The notes under the pieces are model-generated. The model was not told where the DNA came from, did no database searches, and worked only from the letters and a program-made list of their open reading frames with translations. A stretch of DNA of 64,000 nucleotides from NCBI RefSeq assembly GCF_011290685.1, contig NZ_JAANYN010000012.1, positions 45,999-109,998 of the forward strand. Direction: 5' to 3'. Of the stretch, positions 36,005 to 45,756 are shown one piece after another. The first letter of the stretch is position 1, and every line of letters starts with the position of its first letter. This DNA is from Cyclobacterium plantarum (GTDB lineage Bacteria > Bacteroidota > Bacteroidia > Cytophagales > Cyclobacteriaceae). The translations under genes were made by a program, and so were the position numbers.

Positions 36005-36527
36005 ATATCCGGCATCCCTGCTGTGCCTGGTGTTGTTATTTCTTGGCAGCTGTAAAATTGAATACAGTTTTACAGGGACGACCATTGATTATAATGTTAC
36101 CCAGTCATTTTCTGTTGACAATTTCTTTAACGACTCGGGGGGCGGACCTGCCAACATGGGACAATTGTTTACAGAAGACCTAAAAGACTATTTTCAGCGA
36201 AACACCCAACTGGAGCTGATACAAAATGGAGGCGATTTGCAACTTTCCGGGGCCATTACCAAATATACCATCACCCCACAGGCCACCGTATCCAACCCAA
36301 ACAGCAACCAGCCGGACAGGGCGGGCCAGATGCGTATCACCATTAGTGTGGAGGTGGACTTCGTGAACCTGAACAATGAAGAGGAAAATTCCAAGCGGCC
36401 GTACTCCTTTTTCCAGGATTATGACCCCAGGAACACCACACTATTGCAGGTCGAAACCGAATTGGTAGAAGTGATTTTTGAAAATATCATCCAGGATGTT
36501 TTTACCTCAACTGTAGCAAATTGGTGA
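35991..36527 (+). CDS. lptE: LptE-family LPS-assembly lipoprotein
   Basis: A 178-residue lipoprotein with signal peptide and lipobox LGSC (Cys21), followed by KIEYSFTGTTIDYNVTQSFSVDNF, the start of the Bacteroidota LptE-like domain. LptE plugs the LptD barrel that inserts lipopolysaccharide into the outer membrane. ATG 35991 gives the signal peptide; it overlaps the end of the sigma-54 activator by 14 bases, so the two are translationally linked. The order activator-lptE-TPR gene-secG is one I recall from other Bacteroidota. The specific partner lptD is not in this window. Confidence 0.88.
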   Translation: MISNKYPASLLCLVLLFLGSCKIEYSFTGTTIDYNVTQSFSVDNFFNDSGGGPANMGQLFTEDLKDYFQRNTQLELIQNGGDLQLSGAITKYTITPQATVSNPNSNQPDRAGQMRITISVEVDFVNLNNEEENSKRPYSFFQDYDPRNTTLLQVETELVEVIFENIIQDVFTSTVANW

Positions 36528-36542
36528 AAAATATTTAACTTA

Positions 36543-37397
36543 ATGGATGTAAAAAAAAAGAAGGCCGTGAACTCCAAAGAATTTTTATCCCTGCTCCATA
36601 ATTCCGACCAATTGAATAAGGATGATTTCAAGGATTCCTTAAAGCTTCAGGAGGAATTTCCTTATTTTCTGATACCCAAAGTACTTGGGGCCAAGTACGA
36701 GTGGAATAATTCAGCTACCACATCCACCACCTTGCTTCACTGGGCAGCAGTGCTTAGTCCTGACAGGAAAAGGCTAAAAGAATTGGTAACAGAAAAAATA
36801 GACCTGACTCACATTACCGGGGAGGGACAAAAGCCCCTGTTACCTGATGAAAAGGAGGAAAAAGAGGAGGTTGAAAATCAAAATATTCAACCCATAACCA
36901 GCGAGGATATTGATTCAGAGGCAGCAAATATAGAAACCCCTTCCAGACCCAATAGGGATGAGATTTTGAGGAGACTGGAGGAAAACCTTAAAAAAATCAA
37001 AAAAAAGGATGCTGAAGGAGGTCATTCCGGGGAACATGAAAAAAAAAAGGAGGTAGCGGATTCTTCTTCCGAAAATGAAAAAGAAGATTTGATAGCGAGC
37101 ATTGCCAAAAAGGAGGAGCTTTACCAGAGAAAAAAAGAGCAGCTGGACCTGATCAACAATTTTGATGAGAAGCCTATCAGGCTATCCAGGGAAAGAATGG
37201 ATCAGGAAGAAAATCTTCCTGATTTATCCGAAAAAAGCACCCTGTTGAATGACAACATGCTCTCTGAATCTTTTGCCAAATTGCTGGTAAAACAAAATAA
37301 GAAACAAGAGGCCATAGAAATATATAGGAAATTAATATTGAAGTTTCCAAAGAAAAAGACTTACTTTGCAGATCAAATTGAGCAATTAAAAGCATAA
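36543..37397 (+). CDS. TPR-tailed hydrophilic protein of unknown function
   Basis: A 284-residue charged protein without signal or membrane helix. The N-terminal third (about 1-90) looks globular (FPYFLIPKVLGAKYEWNN, LLHWAAVLSPDRKRLKELV). The middle (about 95-200) is lysine/glutamate-rich, low complexity and probably coiled or disordered. The C-terminus (about 240-284) is one TPR-like hairpin (SFAKLLVKQNKKQEAIEIYRKLILKFPKKKTYF). It lies between lptE and secG with gaps of 15 and 12 bases, so it is co-expressed with envelope genes, but its role is unknown. Confidence 0.8.
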   Translation: MDVKKKKAVNSKEFLSLLHNSDQLNKDDFKDSLKLQEEFPYFLIPKVLGAKYEWNNSATTSTTLLHWAAVLSPDRKRLKELVTEKIDLTHITGEGQKPLLPDEKEEKEEVENQNIQPITSEDIDSEAANIETPSRPNRDEILRRLEENLKKIKKKDAEGGHSGEHEKKKEVADSSSENEKEDLIASIAKKEELYQRKKEQLDLINNFDEKPIRLSRERMDQEENLPDLSEKSTLLNDNMLSESFAKLLVKQNKKQEAIEIYRKLILKFPKKKTYFADQIEQLKA

Positions 37398-37409
37398 ATT
37401 CATATCTTA

Positions 37410-37778
37410 ATGTTTACAGTACTTATCAGTATCATCATCATTCTGGCCATTTTATTGATTTTGGTCATTTTGGGACAAAATTCAAAAGGCGGAGTCGGAG
37501 CGGCTTTCGGCGGTAGTGCCTCGCAAATCATGGGTGTTACCAAGACCGGTAATATCCTTGAAAAAGCCACCTGGGTTTTGGCCATTGCCATTTTAGTCCT
37601 TTCTCTGGGTTCTTCTGCCTTTCACCAAAGCAGCAGCCCTTCAGGCTTTACTTCTCCAAATGTGGAGAATGCCCAAAGACAAATACTGACTCCATCTTTT
37701 GATGATGAATCATTGTTGCCTGCAGAAGGAGAAGAAGTAACACCAGACCTGGAAAACCTTCCTGATACCGTTGAGTAA
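37410..37778 (+). CDS. secG: Preprotein translocase subunit SecG
   Basis: A 122-residue protein with two membrane helices (about residues 2-22 and 53-72) separated by the conserved QNSKGGVGAAFGGSASQIMGVTKTGNILEKATW loop. This is the SecG signature; it assists SecYE during protein export. The acidic C-terminal tail of about 45 residues is longer than in E. coli but usual in Bacteroidota. It is the last gene of the miaB operon and is followed by an intrinsic terminator. Confidence 0.95.
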   Translation: MFTVLISIIIILAILLILVILGQNSKGGVGAAFGGSASQIMGVTKTGNILEKATWVLAIAILVLSLGSSAFHQSSSPSGFTSPNVENAQRQILTPSFDDESLLPAEGEEVTPDLENLPDTVE

Positions 37779-37801
37779 AAGTAGTTTACGATAATTTTAG
37801 G

Positions 37802-37831
37802 GCCTGATTTATTTTAATCAGGCTTTTTTTA
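37802..37831 (+). terminator. Intrinsic terminator of the miaB-secG operon
   Basis: GCCTGATT..AATCAGGC stem followed by a run of seven or more T, 24 bases after the secG stop. Confidence 0.9.
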
Positions 37832-37937
37832 TTTTAGGGTATTTCAATTTTAAGCCTTTAAAACGTTGAAGAAAAGCCATAATATGATTAATTTAACGTT
37901 TTAACAACCAACTAATAATCCATCAAATTCAATATTT

Positions 37938-38921
37938 ATGTTTGAAAATCATTTATCAATGGAGGATATTGGAGCTGATAAATGGCCCAATATCATCCTG
38001 TGGGCTGCTCCCATAATGTTTTTGCTTGTATTTATCGAGTGGGGCATCAGTTTATATCAGAAAAAAGACACGTATGACAAAAGGGATTTTCTGGCGGCTG
38101 CTACCATCGGCTTCGTAAATGTGGGTATCAGTGCTTTGCTAAAGGTGTTTGTCTTTGGAGTGGCCTTGTTCTGCTGGAACCTGGTCCCCTGGAAAATACC
38201 AGCTTCAGCATGGTCTTTTGTCGCCTGTTTTTTCGCCATTGATTTCGTCCGTTACTGGGCACACCGCGTGGCACATGAGCAGCGGTTTTGGTGGGCCACC
38301 CATATCACACATCACAATTCATCCAAGTACAATTTCTCGGTATCTTTCAGGTTGGGATGGACGCAACATATAAAAATCATCTTTTTTGTACCTGTGATGT
38401 TGATGGGCTTTGATCCGTTCGTGTTCTTCATTTGCCATCAAATTGCCGTGCTTTATCAGTTTTGGATCCATACCGAATACATAAAAAAACTCCCCCGCCC
38501 TATTGAGTTTTTCTTCACCACTCCCTCACACCATAGGGTACACCATGCCAGTGATGCCCACTACCTGGATAAAAATTATGGCTCAACCTTTATCATTTGG
38601 GATAGGATTTTCGGCACATTTATGCCCGAAGCAGAAAGGCCTACCTATGGTATCACCAAGCCTGTGACTTCCTATAATCCCATATACTTAAATTTTCACG
38701 AATGGTCCGATATAGTGTCCGACCTGAGAAAAGCCAAAAACAGGAAAGAAGCGTTTCAAATATTATTTGGAAAGCCGGGAGATGAAGTGATCAAAAACAG
38801 GGAGCTCCGTGAAAAAGCTGAAAAAGAGGCAACAGAAACAAAAGCAGTTACCTCTTCCCCATCAGCGCCTACTCCCGTTTTGGTGAGCAATGAAAATTCG
38901 CTATTGAAAAAAGAAGATTAA
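37938..38921 (+). CDS. Sterol desaturase / fatty acid hydroxylase superfamily membrane protein
   Basis: A 327-residue integral membrane protein with about four hydrophobic segments in the first 170 residues. The diiron histidine motifs of the superfamily are present: HRVAHE (H109, H113), THITHHNS (H122, H125, H126), and HRVHHASD further on. Members oxidise sterols, fatty acids, carotenoids or alkylglycerols, and the substrate here cannot be told. The last 35 residues are an alanine/threonine/lysine-rich tail that is probably disordered. It is monocistronic with a terminator directly downstream. Confidence 0.9.
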   Translation: MFENHLSMEDIGADKWPNIILWAAPIMFLLVFIEWGISLYQKKDTYDKRDFLAAATIGFVNVGISALLKVFVFGVALFCWNLVPWKIPASAWSFVACFFAIDFVRYWAHRVAHEQRFWWATHITHHNSSKYNFSVSFRLGWTQHIKIIFFVPVMLMGFDPFVFFICHQIAVLYQFWIHTEYIKKLPRPIEFFFTTPSHHRVHHASDAHYLDKNYGSTFIIWDRIFGTFMPEAERPTYGITKPVTSYNPIYLNFHEWSDIVSDLRKAKNRKEAFQILFGKPGDEVIKNRELREKAEKEATETKAVTSSPSAPTPVLVSNENSLLKKED

Positions 38922-38945
38922 ATAACAACATAAATATCCGATCAT

Positions 38946-38976
38946 AAAAAAAGGAAGGTTGCCCTTCCTTTTTTAT
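38946..38976. terminator. Bidirectional intrinsic terminator between convergent genes
   Basis: AAAAAAGGAAGG-TTGC-CCTTCCTTTTTT lies between the plus-strand gene ending at 38921 and the minus-strand gene ending at 38973; A- and T-runs on both sides let it act both ways. Confidence 0.85.
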
Positions 38977-39683
38977 GGTTCCACATGGCGAAGCAATAGG
39001 CGTTTACTTACCGGAAGCAGGCTTTCTTCCAAAGGCACCCTCTGCTTTGTCTCTATTTTCCAGGTTGAGGGATTGGGCAGGTCCTGGAATTTTTTGACAA
39101 GGTCCATTTTGATCTTGTCGTAGGTGTGCACCAGGCTTCTTTTAACAGCCGCGATAAACTTCAGTGCGATCCCCCTAAACCGATCAACGCTGTTTTGAAA
39201 CAAATTGATCTGGTAACGGTAAATAAACACATCTTTGGTATGGGCATAGGAAAGCAGGGCGTACCCTTCCCTTTGATAGATGGGGCTGAGCCCAACCGGT
39301 TCAATTTCCAGGTGACTTTCTATGAAATCGTAAATGGTCTTTCCCTCTTCTATTTGCTGTCTGATCTTGGGCAAAGAATAGCTGATGATATCTCCCAACT
39401 CCTTCATCACATCATCTTCCTGCATGTTATTTTTATAGGAGATTTTCATTTTTTTCAAATCAATTCCTTCCATCTCCTTTGGAAAGGAAAGTTTTAACTG
39501 ATGCCGGTTTTTGTCCAGTTGATTGAGTTTTTCATGATGGCCGATCAATTCTGAAAGTTGCGGGTACAATTTAACTGCTTTAAATTTTTCTTCTACCCCT
39601 TTCAGGTAGGCCAGCAACAGGTACTTTTTGTACTCAAAATCTATCAGGCCTTCAGAAATCCAGTTGTCCGATAATTTATCCAT
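38973..39683 (-). CDS. Protein of unknown function
   Basis: A 236-residue, mostly helical, lysine-rich cytoplasmic-looking protein without signal or membrane segment. The N-terminus (ISEGLIDFEYKKYLLLAYLKGVEEKF) and the centre (about 100-150) are amphipathic helices, and a beta segment (YALLSYAHTKDVFIYRYQINLF) follows. I recognise no motif. The ATG is preceded at about 40 bases by TACTTTTT, close to a -7 box. It is monocistronic, between the desaturase-family gene and groES. Confidence 0.75.
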   Translation of the reverse strand: MDKLSDNWISEGLIDFEYKKYLLLAYLKGVEEKFKAVKLYPQLSELIGHHEKLNQLDKNRHQLKLSFPKEMEGIDLKKMKISYKNNMQEDDVMKELGDIISYSLPKIRQQIEEGKTIYDFIESHLEIEPVGLSPIYQREGYALLSYAHTKDVFIYRYQINLFQNSVDRFRGIALKFIAAVKRSLVHTYDKIKMDLVKKFQDLPNPSTWKIETKQRVPLEESLLPVSKRLLLRHVEP

Positions 39684-39842
39684 AGGTTAAAGTATTTAAA
39701 TCATGAGAAAAAGTACGAAAATGTGGCATAGTATGCAATACCTTTCAGCAAAAATGACAGGCTTAAAATACATGCCCCTTTGAAGCCTGACAGGTAATCC
39801 GGGGAAGTAAGACTTTATGTCAGGAAAGCACTTTTCCCCGGG

Positions 39843-39873
39843 ATTGGCACAGAAAGTGTAAATAAGAATTTTG
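39843..39873 (+). promoter_or_regulatory. Candidate groESL promoter
   Basis: ATTG (39843-39846), 19 bases, GAATTTTG (39866-39873): one mismatch in each box relative to TTTG and TAnnTTTG. No CIRCE inverted repeat is present upstream of groES, so HrcA control is not supported. A 7-bp inverted repeat CAGGCTT/AAGCCTG lies at 39758-39789. Confidence 0.4.
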
Positions 39874-39912
39874 AATTATTAGAAATCAAACTTTAAAAAT
39901 AACTCAATCAAA

Positions 39913-40191
39913 ATGTCTAAAGTTAACATCCAACCCTTAGCAGACAGGGTTTTGGTAGAACCCGCTGCTGCAGAAGAAAAAACAGCTTCAGGACTTTATA
40001 TCCCTGACACTGCCAAAGAAAAGCCACAAAAAGGAACCGTTGTTGCCGTAGGAAGTGGCAAAAAAGACGAACCATTGACTGTCAAAGTTGGTGATACTGT
40101 TTTATATGGCAAGTATGCGGGCACCGAACTTTCTGTGGAGGGTGCTGATTATCTGATCATGAGAGAAGCGGATATTTTCGCTATCCTGTAA
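39913..40191 (+). CDS. groES: Co-chaperonin GroES
   Basis: A 92-residue heptameric lid protein of the GroEL chaperonin. It shows the usual [40 protein letters not shown] opening with the mobile loop (about residues 17-33), then [11 protein letters not shown] and a terminal [13 protein letters not shown]. The length is standard. groEL follows after 48 bases. Confidence 0.97.
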   Translation: MSKVNIQPLADRVLVEPAAAEEKTASGLYIPDTAKEKPQKGTVVAVGSGKKDEPLTVKVGDTVLYGKYAGTELSVEGADYLIMREADIFAIL

Positions 40192-40236
40192 GTATCCTTT
40201 AATCAAGTATAATTAATTAAAACGAAAAAAGACTAA

Positions 40237-41868
<1,632 letters not shown>

Positions 41869-41888
41869 TCCATTTCAGTAAATATACC

Positions 41889-41922
41889 AAAGGGAGAGGC
41901 TTTAAAGCCCCTCCCTTTTTTA
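41889..41922 (+). terminator. Intrinsic terminator of groESL
   Basis: AAAGGGAG.GGCTTTAAAGCC.CTCCCTTT stem followed by a T-run, 21 bases after the groEL stop. The rest of the spacer to 42196 shows no further feature. Confidence 0.92.
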
Positions 41923-42196
41923 TTTTTAACCCCTATTGTCAATGGCCCTTTTATGACAATGCTCCACGGGTCGCCCAGAATCAGGATATTTCCAAACTGC
42001 CTGATTTTCTTTCCATTTCAGGCTTTTCTTCTATTTGAAATAAGGAATAATGATTCCATATACATCATAGGGGTATAATTTCCATCTGGGAGAAAACTGC
42101 AAAAAACAGGGAGAATTTTTTAATACTGAAATTATAGTGTTAAATTTCTGGAAATAGTGTGTGTGAAAGCGAGATTAGATATTATTTAAATAATCA

Positions 42197-42571
42197 ATGT
42201 ACCCATTCGATTTAATTGTTTTAATTGATGATGACCCTATTAATAATTTAATCAATAAACGGTTGATCAACAAGTTAAATCTAACCCCCAAAACCATTGA
42301 ATTTTTAGAGGCTGAACAGGCCCTGGAATATTTGAAAAACCCTGACCTGGAGAAAAAAGTATTGATACTTGTAGATATCAATATGCCAGTCATGAACGGC
42401 TGGGATTTTTTGAGTCAATATGTGGAATTTCAAAAAGAAAGAAACGACAGGATAATCATGTTATCCAGTTCCATAGACTTTCAGGACCGTCAAAAATCCA
42501 AGGAGTTTCCATTTGTAAGCGGGTTTATAGAAAAACCGCTCACACATGAAAAACTGGAGACGTTTATCTGA
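42197..42571 (+). CDS. Single-domain response regulator
   Basis: A 124-residue receiver domain with no output domain. The acidic pocket is DDD at residues 11-13, the phospho-acceptor is D60 (LVDINMPVMNG), the switch residue is serine (S90/S91 in IMLSSSID) and the conserved lysine is K113 (EKPL). It could pass a phosphate between kinases or bind a partner directly. No kinase adjoins it; the large hybrid kinase at 11236-15189 is a possible but unsupported partner. Confidence 0.92.
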   Translation: MYPFDLIVLIDDDPINNLINKRLINKLNLTPKTIEFLEAEQALEYLKNPDLEKKVLILVDINMPVMNGWDFLSQYVEFQKERNDRIIMLSSSIDFQDRQKSKEFPFVSGFIEKPLTHEKLETFI

Positions 42572-42704
42572 TCCATTTTTTTTTAGCTAAAGACGCAGTA
42601 ATTAACCTGTTATGACAATATTGAATAATCGCAGATGTATGATGTGAATACTGCCCGGTTTCGGTTTCATTGTAATCTGCTTACTCAAGGCAATTCTAAA
42701 ACCA

Positions 42705-43140
42705 TAAAAAATCTGTGCGAATCCCTGGTGAATCATTTTGTTTTTATCCGGTGCCATTAGTGAAAAGCTCCGTTAGGAGCGGGCAATCTAGTAAACATGG
42801 GGTTTAGCCCATGGTTACAGGCCGGTCCCTGAAGCTAAAGTGCCGTAGGTACGCTCCATTTGTACGTCCACGGCAAGTATCGGCCGTCCCTACGGGACTT
42901 TCGGGCAATCACCCGCTTATGGTCCGCGGGTTGAAACCCACGGTTATTATATGAGTCGTGCCTACGGCACTAGGGCTGGCCGAGGCTTTGATGTGCGCGT
43001 AATCAGAATGGGGAATCCTGGTTATCTATATGGCAAATGGCAAACAGCGAAGCTCCTCGGGATTTGTAATCCACGGACGGGCACCTAAGCAGGATTACAA
43101 ATCCTGCGTATCTGGGTTCGACATTGCAAATGTCGGAAAC
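42705..43140 (+). repeat. Palindrome array, copy 3 (non-coding)
   Basis: The same hairpin order as copies 1 and 2: lead-in AATCTGTGCGAATC and GGTGAATCATTTTG, GCTCCGTTAGGAGC (42767-42780), CCATGGGGTTTAGCCCATGG, TGCCGTAGGTACG, CGTCCCTACGGGAC, CCGCGGG..CCCACGG, CGTGCCTACGGCAC, a degraded GGGAATCC module, then GGATTACAAATCC and CGACATTGCAAATGTCG. Several spacers differ while the stems stay paired, apart from the degraded module near 43007-43060. Bases 42572-42704, between the response-regulator stop and the array, contain nothing I can name. Confidence 0.85.
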
Positions 43141-43513
43141 CAGGGGTGGCTATGTTTTGTGTAGTTACTCTTTTCTTTTGTTTTGATTCGGTTTGGGGGT
43201 CGTTTGGCTGAACCGGAGATTTGTTAATGGTCAATGGACAGCCAAAAATCTAATAGATTTTTGGAGATACGACTATTTCTTTAACCCTTAACAACCACGT
43301 TTCCACTCAATTCAACCTTAATTACCAGATAGCTATACTGCGCAACTCACCACTTCACCTACCATTAACCCTTAACAAACAGGGTTCAACTTAAAACAAG
43401 CTCAACTGCCAATCATCCACTCTCAACTCCTCAGCCCTATCCGAGCCATATTAACCCTTAACAACTGGATTCCCACAGCCCCTTTCCAGCCTCTTTAACC
43501 CTTAACAACCACG
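43141..43513 (+). repeat. TTAACCCTTAACAACCA-type flank of array copy 3
   Basis: Contains a segment (about 43150-43220, CTTTTCTTTTGTTTTGATTC and following) that resembles the left arm of copy 2, then TTAACCCTTAACAACCA-like units at about 43282, 43371, 43452 and 43496. The last ends 9 or so bases from the stop codon of the GH42-like gene. Confidence 0.7.
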
Positions 43514-43521
43514 GCCCAGGG

Positions 43522-45756
43522 CTACCTGATCAAACGCAGCCACCTGGCGCCATGTGCCTCAAGCATTACCGGCTGCCCGGGATCCAGTTCATCGCCGGTA
43601 ATGGCATCCTCCATACGGCTATAGTTTAACCCATTGATTTCCAATAGAGCATGAATATCCCTATCCTGCTCATTCATTAAAAAATAATGGTCTACCTCAG
43701 GACCGGCCAGGCGATAAACGATAGCCTGATCACTGGAGAGCGGAGACCTGGCCCCTAATTCTACCAGTAGTTCTGTCAGATGTTCTTCTGCCTCTCTATT
43801 TCCTCTCCTGAAACAGGCCCTGCTGGCTTCAAACCCAATGATCACAGCTTTACCCTGACCCTTTTTCATCAATGTCACTGCAGGTTTACCATTGTCAAAG
43901 GCCTCCATAACCCTTGCTTTTTCTACCCGGAGATCGGCTATAGAACCGGTTAATTCCCGGCCTCGAAGTTTCCAGTCCCGGTTAATGCCGGAATACTGGT
44001 ACTCCCGCAATACGGTTCCAAACAACTGTGCAAAAGGGGAACCCGGTCCCCTGGGAAACAAGGCAGCATAGGTATCCATCCAGGCTCCCAGCATATCCAG
44101 GACCAGCTGCCCTCCCTCATTGACATACCTGTCCAGCAAGGGCAATAAATCCTGGTTTAGTGCCAAAATTGCCGGCATATAGATAATGGGATACCTGCCT
44201 GCCAAACCTGCCCTGATATCCTCCGGTGTGACAAACTCAAAAGGTATATCCTTATTGATCAATGCCCGGCTCAAACCAACCCTGGCCTCCATGGGCCTGT
44301 ACCTCAAACTATCTTGTCCCTTCATGGAAAGGGCCGTCCATATGGCATCATTGTCCCAGTCAAAGAACACCCCCACCTGGGGCTCCTTGCGCAAGGACCA
44401 GATTTCTTCCCGGTATTTTTGCATGGCCCGGGCTATCTTGCCCACAGCAATGGCCCGGTCCGTAACTTCATTGTGGTGATCCAGAAGGGCATATTCCCCG
44501 ACCTCTGCTCCGGCAGTCCTTACCGACCAACTCCACAGGCCCCAGCCTTTAAAGCCGGCGGCCAGCATGCTTAAGGTAAACTGTTCCATCTCCGGGGCAT
44601 CTACCGTAAACCCTTTATTGTTCTGTCCGAACTTTTCACCCCCAAATTGTTGTGGCCCACCGGTGGTCTCCCAACCCCCGGCCCATCCACCTTTAAACAT
44701 ATCGTTGATGTAGCTGGCCTGAAGGTATACCATGGGGCCCAGCTCATCACGAACCTGATCAAAATGCCAGGTGAAATGTATGGAGGGATAAAAGGAACCG
44801 GAATTTCTCATGGCAGCGGCAATACCTGGAAAATTAACCCCAAAATAGGCATGCGGCCTGAAAAGGCCCAGCTCCCCCCCTGCCCGATAGGGAGCATCCG
44901 GATCTAAGGCCCGAAATTCCCTGACCCTCTCCTCCAGGGTTTGAATCCCATAATCTGCCTTAAACCGGAGCATGTCCCTGATGATTCGCAATTCCCTGTG
45001 GTTATAGCTTTCCCATCTCTTTTCAAAATCATCCCATGATTCAAAAGCTTTGCCTCCGGCAGCCAGTCCATGATGGTGTTGGTTATAGGCATGGTTTAAC
45101 CGCTCTATGGTTTTATAATTTTCTTTGGCCCAGCCTACAAATAGATTTTTGCCGGCTTCGCTTAAATCCAAACCCCGCTCCCCCACTATGGGATCATAGG
45201 CGGAACTGGAACCGCGAAAAGCCTCCCTGCTCCCTGTTTTCCTGTAATGTGCCCCATAGGTTTTTACCCTCTCCTTCATTACTTCCATTTGATAGGCAAT
45301 CATCTCCGGGTGCAACCGGACCTTGTCCATGGGCAAGTCTTCGTCAATACCCAATTTCTTCAACAGTTTATCGGTAATGGGTTCCCAGCCACCTTCACCA
45401 TACCACCAGGGTATCAAGCCCTCCTCGATGGCAATCAGCTGGATGGCTTCGTGGTCCCAGTCAGGCAGGGTCATGATCTGTTTCAGGTTGGTAAATCCCA
45501 GTGCCTTCATTTTTTTGAAATGCTCCCGTATTTCTTTCTCCCCTTCTCCCGGCCGCTGAATGTAGACCACCCCCGCGGGAACAGGAGCAATTTTCCTGAA
45601 TTTTTGCTGCAAGGGTGAATCATTTTGCCGGTCATAGAGCTCATGCATAAAATCATGCTCCTCCTGACCCATCGCTGGTAAAATTACAGGTAGCTGAATC
45701 AGTGTCAGCAGCCATACTATGGCCGATGGAAAACTAAGGTTGAACGGTGTTCTCAT
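43522..45756 (-). CDS. GH42-like beta-galactosidase family protein, secreted
   Basis: A 744-residue protein with a signal peptide (hydrophobic stretch ending LPAMGQ at about residue 30). The TIM barrel resembles GH42: LFVGWAKENYKTIERLNHAYN, and a likely nucleophile E363 in WETTGGPQQFGG. The usual acid/base NE pair reads GE here (E193), a deviation. A GH42-type trimerisation domain follows (PQVGVFFDWDNDAIW, then YVNEGGQLVLDML), and a C-terminal beta domain. It should cleave galactosides or a related sugar, but the altered motif makes specificity uncertain. It overlaps the previous gene by 23 bases with ATG 45756 (ATG 45786 is possible). It is the last gene of the polysaccharide locus. Confidence 0.8.
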   Translation of the reverse strand: MRTPFNLSFPSAIVWLLTLIQLPVILPAMGQEEHDFMHELYDRQNDSPLQQKFRKIAPVPAGVVYIQRPGEGEKEIREHFKKMKALGFTNLKQIMTLPDWDHEAIQLIAIEEGLIPWWYGEGGWEPITDKLLKKLGIDEDLPMDKVRLHPEMIAYQMEVMKERVKTYGAHYRKTGSREAFRGSSSAYDPIVGERGLDLSEAGKNLFVGWAKENYKTIERLNHAYNQHHHGLAAGGKAFESWDDFEKRWESYNHRELRIIRDMLRFKADYGIQTLEERVREFRALDPDAPYRAGGELGLFRPHAYFGVNFPGIAAAMRNSGSFYPSIHFTWHFDQVRDELGPMVYLQASYINDMFKGGWAGGWETTGGPQQFGGEKFGQNNKGFTVDAPEMEQFTLSMLAAGFKGWGLWSWSVRTAGAEVGEYALLDHHNEVTDRAIAVGKIARAMQKYREEIWSLRKEPQVGVFFDWDNDAIWTALSMKGQDSLRYRPMEARVGLSRALINKDIPFEFVTPEDIRAGLAGRYPIIYMPAILALNQDLLPLLDRYVNEGGQLVLDMLGAWMDTYAALFPRGPGSPFAQLFGTVLREYQYSGINRDWKLRGRELTGSIADLRVEKARVMEAFDNGKPAVTLMKKGQGKAVIIGFEASRACFRRGNREAEEHLTELLVELGARSPLSSDQAIVYRLAGPEVDHYFLMNEQDRDIHALLEINGLNYSRMEDAITGDELDPGQPVMLEAHGARWLRLIR

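Noticed and set aside
39720-39912. CIRCE operator upstream of groES
   Set aside because: The TTAGCACTC-N9-GAGTGCTAA pattern is not present.
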